Below are positions 61,456 to 64,000 of a stretch of DNA of 64,000 nucleotides, piece after piece. The stretch is taken from positions 372,255 through 436,254 of the forward strand of contig NZ_JADEWR010000003.1 in assembly GCF_015207525.1 (NCBI RefSeq), written 5' to 3'. The notes below the pieces were generated by a model. It saw only the letters and a list, made by a program, of their open reading frames with translations, did not search any database and had not been told where the DNA came from. Numbering within the stretch: position 1 is the first letter of the stretch; each line of letters starts with the position of its first letter. Origin of the DNA: Nodosilinea sp. LEGE 06152. GTDB taxonomy: Bacteria > Cyanobacteriota > Cyanobacteriia > Phormidesmidales > Phormidesmidaceae. The position numbers and the translations under genes are program-made.

Positions 61456-62583
61456 ATGGACATTCTCAACCTACTGACCCGCCTGCTGCTGTGGCTTGGC
61501 ATCGGCTACTTTCTGTGGTGGATTCTGAGAAAGTTTATTCCGGCCAACTTTCTCACCTGGTTTGGCGGAGCGATGATTTTGGCTCTGATTGCCGCCGCTT
61601 TTTTGTTCCCTGACGACAGCACCATTGGGGTATTTTGGCAGTTTTTGGCGTTTCCGCTCACCCCCTTAGGCGCGACGATTACGCTACTGGCGCTGTCGCT
61701 GGGGGGCGACTTTAAAAAACAGGGGCCGCGCCTGGTGACGGTAGCGCTGCTAATTTTGTTGTTTAGCAGCATGCCCCTGATCGCGCGGGCGCTGGTCAAC
61801 CATTCTGAACAGTCGGTGCAGCGGGCCTACCTGAGCCAGCGGCGGCTGTGTAGTGACATTTGCCCCGCTATTGATCAAGTTCCCATTGACCGGGCCGTAT
61901 CGCTGGTGGTTATTGGCGAAAACGCCGATGCCTACCGCCTCACCAACGCCCTCAGCAGCCGCATCGACGCCGATAGCCCCCTCGACCCGGCGCTGGTGGC
62001 CCGCCTAAACAGCACCGCCAATATCTATAACCGCATTAGTGCGGCCCGCCCCTTCGTAACCGTCACCGCTGGGCCGCGGTATGGCAGCCCCGAAGAGCAA
62101 GAACCGCTTCGGCAGGCGATTCGCCAGCAGTTGACCGGCCGGGGCGTGCCCGCCGAAAGCATTCGGGTGCAGAATACGGGCACCGACATTCGCGCTGCGG
62201 TGGTCGATCAAGAAGCTTTTTTAAGTGAGCAGGGCCTGTTTAGCGCGCCGGCGCGCAGTGGCCCCTTTGACACCGATCGCAACAACCGCACGGCCAACCG
62301 GGTGGTGCTGGTGGCCCCCGCCCTCACCATGCGCCGCGCCGCCCTGGCCTTTGAAAATGAGGGCCTGCAGGTGGTGGCCGCCCCCACCGAGCTGTACAGC
62401 ACCCCTGGTCAAACGGGCCGCGACACCCTGGCGCGCCTGGCCGACCTGGTGCCCGATGTCAACGCCCTGGCGCTGACGTCGCGCTACTGGAACGAGCTGC
62501 TGAGCGCCTTTTACTACTATCTGCGGGGCTGGCTGCCGCCCTTTAGTATGCAGTGGGAGCAGGTGGTTGAAACCCTGCCCTAG
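61456..62583 (+). CDS. YdcF/ElyC-type membrane protein (DUF218)
   Basis: I start at ATG 61456; the frame upstream has unlikely composition. The 375-residue protein has three to four membrane segments (about 5-110). A soluble DUF218-like domain (about 145-350) follows: VSLVVIGENADAYRLTNAL, an internal TVTAGPRYGS strand, ESIRVQNTGTDIRAA and the RVVLVAPALTMRRA segment. DUF218 proteins such as ElyC and SanA affect envelope precursor flow. The Glu/Asp ligands are only partly conserved, so activity is uncertain. Confidence 0.8.
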   Translation: MDILNLLTRLLLWLGIGYFLWWILRKFIPANFLTWFGGAMILALIAAAFLFPDDSTIGVFWQFLAFPLTPLGATITLLALSLGGDFKKQGPRLVTVALLILLFSSMPLIARALVNHSEQSVQRAYLSQRRLCSDICPAIDQVPIDRAVSLVVIGENADAYRLTNALSSRIDADSPLDPALVARLNSTANIYNRISAARPFVTVTAGPRYGSPEEQEPLRQAIRQQLTGRGVPAESIRVQNTGTDIRAAVVDQEAFLSEQGLFSAPARSGPFDTDRNNRTANRVVLVAPALTMRRAALAFENEGLQVVAAPTELYSTPGQTGRDTLARLADLVPDVNALALTSRYWNELLSAFYYYLRGWLPPFSMQWEQVVETLP

Positions 62584-62649
62584 GTCTGCCAGTCTGGGAT
62601 GCGGCCCCTCAAATTCGTCTAGGATAGGGGGGCAATTAGGGCAGAAATT

Positions 62650-64000
62650 ATGGCGCGATCGCAGCTACAAAAACTGGGCACCTACCTGCGGCCCCACTGG
62701 CACAAGGCGGCCCTGGGGGTGGCTGCGCTGTTTATTGTCAACCTGGTGGGGGTCTGGATTCCGCTGCTGATTCGCAACGGCATTGACGAGCTACAGGTTA
62801 CCTTCAGCTTCAACCGCATTCTGTACTACGTGCTGACGGTGCTGATTTTGGCCTCGGTGATGTGGGTGATTCGCATGGTGTCGCGCATTACCTTATTTGG
62901 GGTGGGTCGCCAGGTGGAGTTTGACCTCAAGCAGCGCATTTTTGAGCACCTGCTGCGCATGGAGCCCGCCTACTTTGGCCGCAATACGGCCGGAGAGCTG
63001 ATCAGCCGCGCCACCAGCGATGTCGACAATATTCGCCGCCTGCTGGGGTTTGCCATTTTGAGTTTGGCCAACACGCTGTTTGCCTACGCCCTGACGGTGC
63101 CGGTCATGCTGTCGATCAACGTGCGGCTGACGCTGATTTCGCTGATTGTGTACCCGCTGATGCTGGTGCTGGTGCAGAGTTTTAGCGATCGCCTGCGCAA
63201 TGAGCAGCTCACGGTGCAGGAGCGCATCTCAGACCTCAGCGACCTGATCCAAGAAGACATGAGCGGCATTTCGCTGATCAAAATCTATGCTCAGGAGAAC
63301 AACGAGCGTCGCGCCTTTAACCGCCGCAACACCAGCCTGCTCGACGCCAACCTGAAGCTGGCCCGCACCCGCAATACGCTGTTTCCGCTGCTGGGGGGGC
63401 TGGCCAGCATTAGTCTGCTGGTGATTTTGGCCACTGGGGCCGGGACGATCGCCAGTGGAGCGCTGACCGTGGGCGATTTTGTCGCCCTGCTGCTCTACGT
63501 TGAGCGGCTGGTGTTCCCCACGGCGCTGCTGGGCTTTACCATTACCGCCTACCAGCGCGGCGAGGTCAGCATCAACCGGGTCGAAGAAATTCTCGATGCC
63601 AAACCCGACGTGCAAACTGCCCCCAGCGCCATTCCCCTGCCGCTGGAGCAGGTGCAGGGCACCCTGGAAGCCCGTAACCTCAGCTACGCCTACCCCGACA
63701 GCAAAACCCCCGCCCTCAATGAGGTGAGCTTTAAGATTGCGCCTGGAGAGCAAATTGCGATCGTAGGCCCGATCGGCTCGGGCAAGTCGACGTTGGCCAA
63801 CGCCCTGCCGCGCCTGCTCGACATTGGCCCCGGCCAGCTCTACCTGGATGGCTACGATGTGACCGAGCTGCCGCTGGCGGACCTGAGACGGGCGATCGCC
63901 TACGTACCCCAGGACAGCTTTCTGTTTAGCACCAGCATCCAGAACAACATCCGCTACGGCGATCCGATGATGGAGTTCCCTGAGGTGCAGCACGCCGCCA
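62650..64000 (+). CDS. ABC-type exporter, fused membrane and ATPase domains (partial)
   Basis: The frame starts at ATG 62650 and is still open at the window end (450 codons). Six membrane segments lie in the first 300 residues (RPHWHKAALGVAALFIVN and onward). The nucleotide-binding domain begins near 335 (LEARNLSYAYPDSKTPALN) with Walker A GPIGSGKST (about 375-383) and the Q-loop region YVPQDSFLFS. It resembles lipid or multidrug exporters of the MsbA/BmrA class. The signature motif and Walker B lie beyond the edge. Confidence 0.9.
   Translation, partial: MARSQLQKLGTYLRPHWHKAALGVAALFIVNLVGVWIPLLIRNGIDELQVTFSFNRILYYVLTVLILASVMWVIRMVSRITLFGVGRQVEFDLKQRIFEHLLRMEPAYFGRNTAGELISRATSDVDNIRRLLGFAILSLANTLFAYALTVPVMLSINVRLTLISLIVYPLMLVLVQSFSDRLRNEQLTVQERISDLSDLIQEDMSGISLIKIYAQENNERRAFNRRNTSLLDANLKLARTRNTLFPLLGGLASISLLVILATGAGTIASGALTVGDFVALLLYVERLVFPTALLGFTITAYQRGEVSINRVEEILDAKPDVQTAPSAIPLPLEQVQGTLEARNLSYAYPDSKTPALNEVSFKIAPGEQIAIVGPIGSGKSTLANALPRLLDIGPGQLYLDGYDVTELPLADLRRAIAYVPQDSFLFSTSIQNNIRYGDPMMEFPEVQHAA

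Overview
The window is a cyanobacterial chromosome segment. The evidence is the abundance of the HIP1 octamer GCGATCGC in the GC-rich backbone, a cyAbrB-type regulator, an ArsA-like ATPase with a C-terminal HSP20-like domain, an FtsI/M23 division pair, a long RecJ, Uma2-family proteins and a FutB-type iron permease. Gene content suggests a Leptolyngbya/Nodosilinea/Phormidium-like, non-heterocystous lineage, but nothing here fixes the genus.

Layout. (1) 1-3.2 kb: end of an unidentified gene, a secreted M23 peptidase and ftsI. (2) 3.3-4.4 kb: an unknown gene and a GNAT-like gene on the minus strand, then 0.7 kb without a gene. (3) 5.2-10.7 kb: a tight three-gene operon encoding a DUF559-like PD-(D/E)XK nuclease, a winged-helix-like partner, and a 1061-residue protein that fuses an AAA-type ATPase to a HerA-type ATPase. 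This is my best candidate for an undescribed defence-like system. (4) 10.85-25.12 kb: a 14.2-kb AT-richer integrated element bounded by 48-bp direct repeats made of the 3' half of a tRNA-Pro(CGG). It carries a tyrosine integrase, a DUF3854/SF3-helicase replication protein, a ribbon-helix-helix regulator, a divergent control region with iterons, a row of small membrane proteins and a repeat-rich origin-like stretch. It is dotted with an element-specific 15-bp palindrome, CTAAAGNNNCTTTAG, that often overlaps stop codons or encodes TK(A/V)TLE in frame. (5) 25.1-46.9 kb: backbone with recJ, secreted proteins, an LRAT-like gene, two glycosyltransferases, a PIN-domain gene, larE, glk, a YebC-family gene, a GAF/PAS/GGDEF sensor pair, the arsA-like gene, a YGGT protein, a GIY-YIG protein, an MpaB-like gene and cobO. 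(6) 47.2-52.2 kb: tRNA-Arg(CCG), cyAbrB, GNAT, an M50-CBS protease, a ParA-like ATPase and a small EamA/SMR-like transporter. (7) 52.7-57.3 kb: an AT-richer cassette of a GT2 glycosyltransferase, a methyltransferase and a YfhO-like membrane protein, probably for cell-surface glycan. (8) 57.4-64 kb: an M48 peptidase running into tRNA-Leu(CAA), Uma2 relics, a futB-like permease, a YdcF-like protein and the start of an ABC exporter that runs off the window.

Mobile-DNA signals cluster at tRNAs. Both the right tRNA-Pro repeat and tRNA-Arg(CCG) are followed, 39 and 32 nt downstream, by TGTACG plus tandem motifs ending in TGTCGCT. These resemble the ends of Tn7-like/CAST transposons. A 74-bp interspersed repeat is present in two inverted copies (46.2 and 51.0 kb), and 8-bp tandem repeats occur at 31.3 and 46.1 kb.

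All functions are read from translated motifs and gene order. No database search was run.
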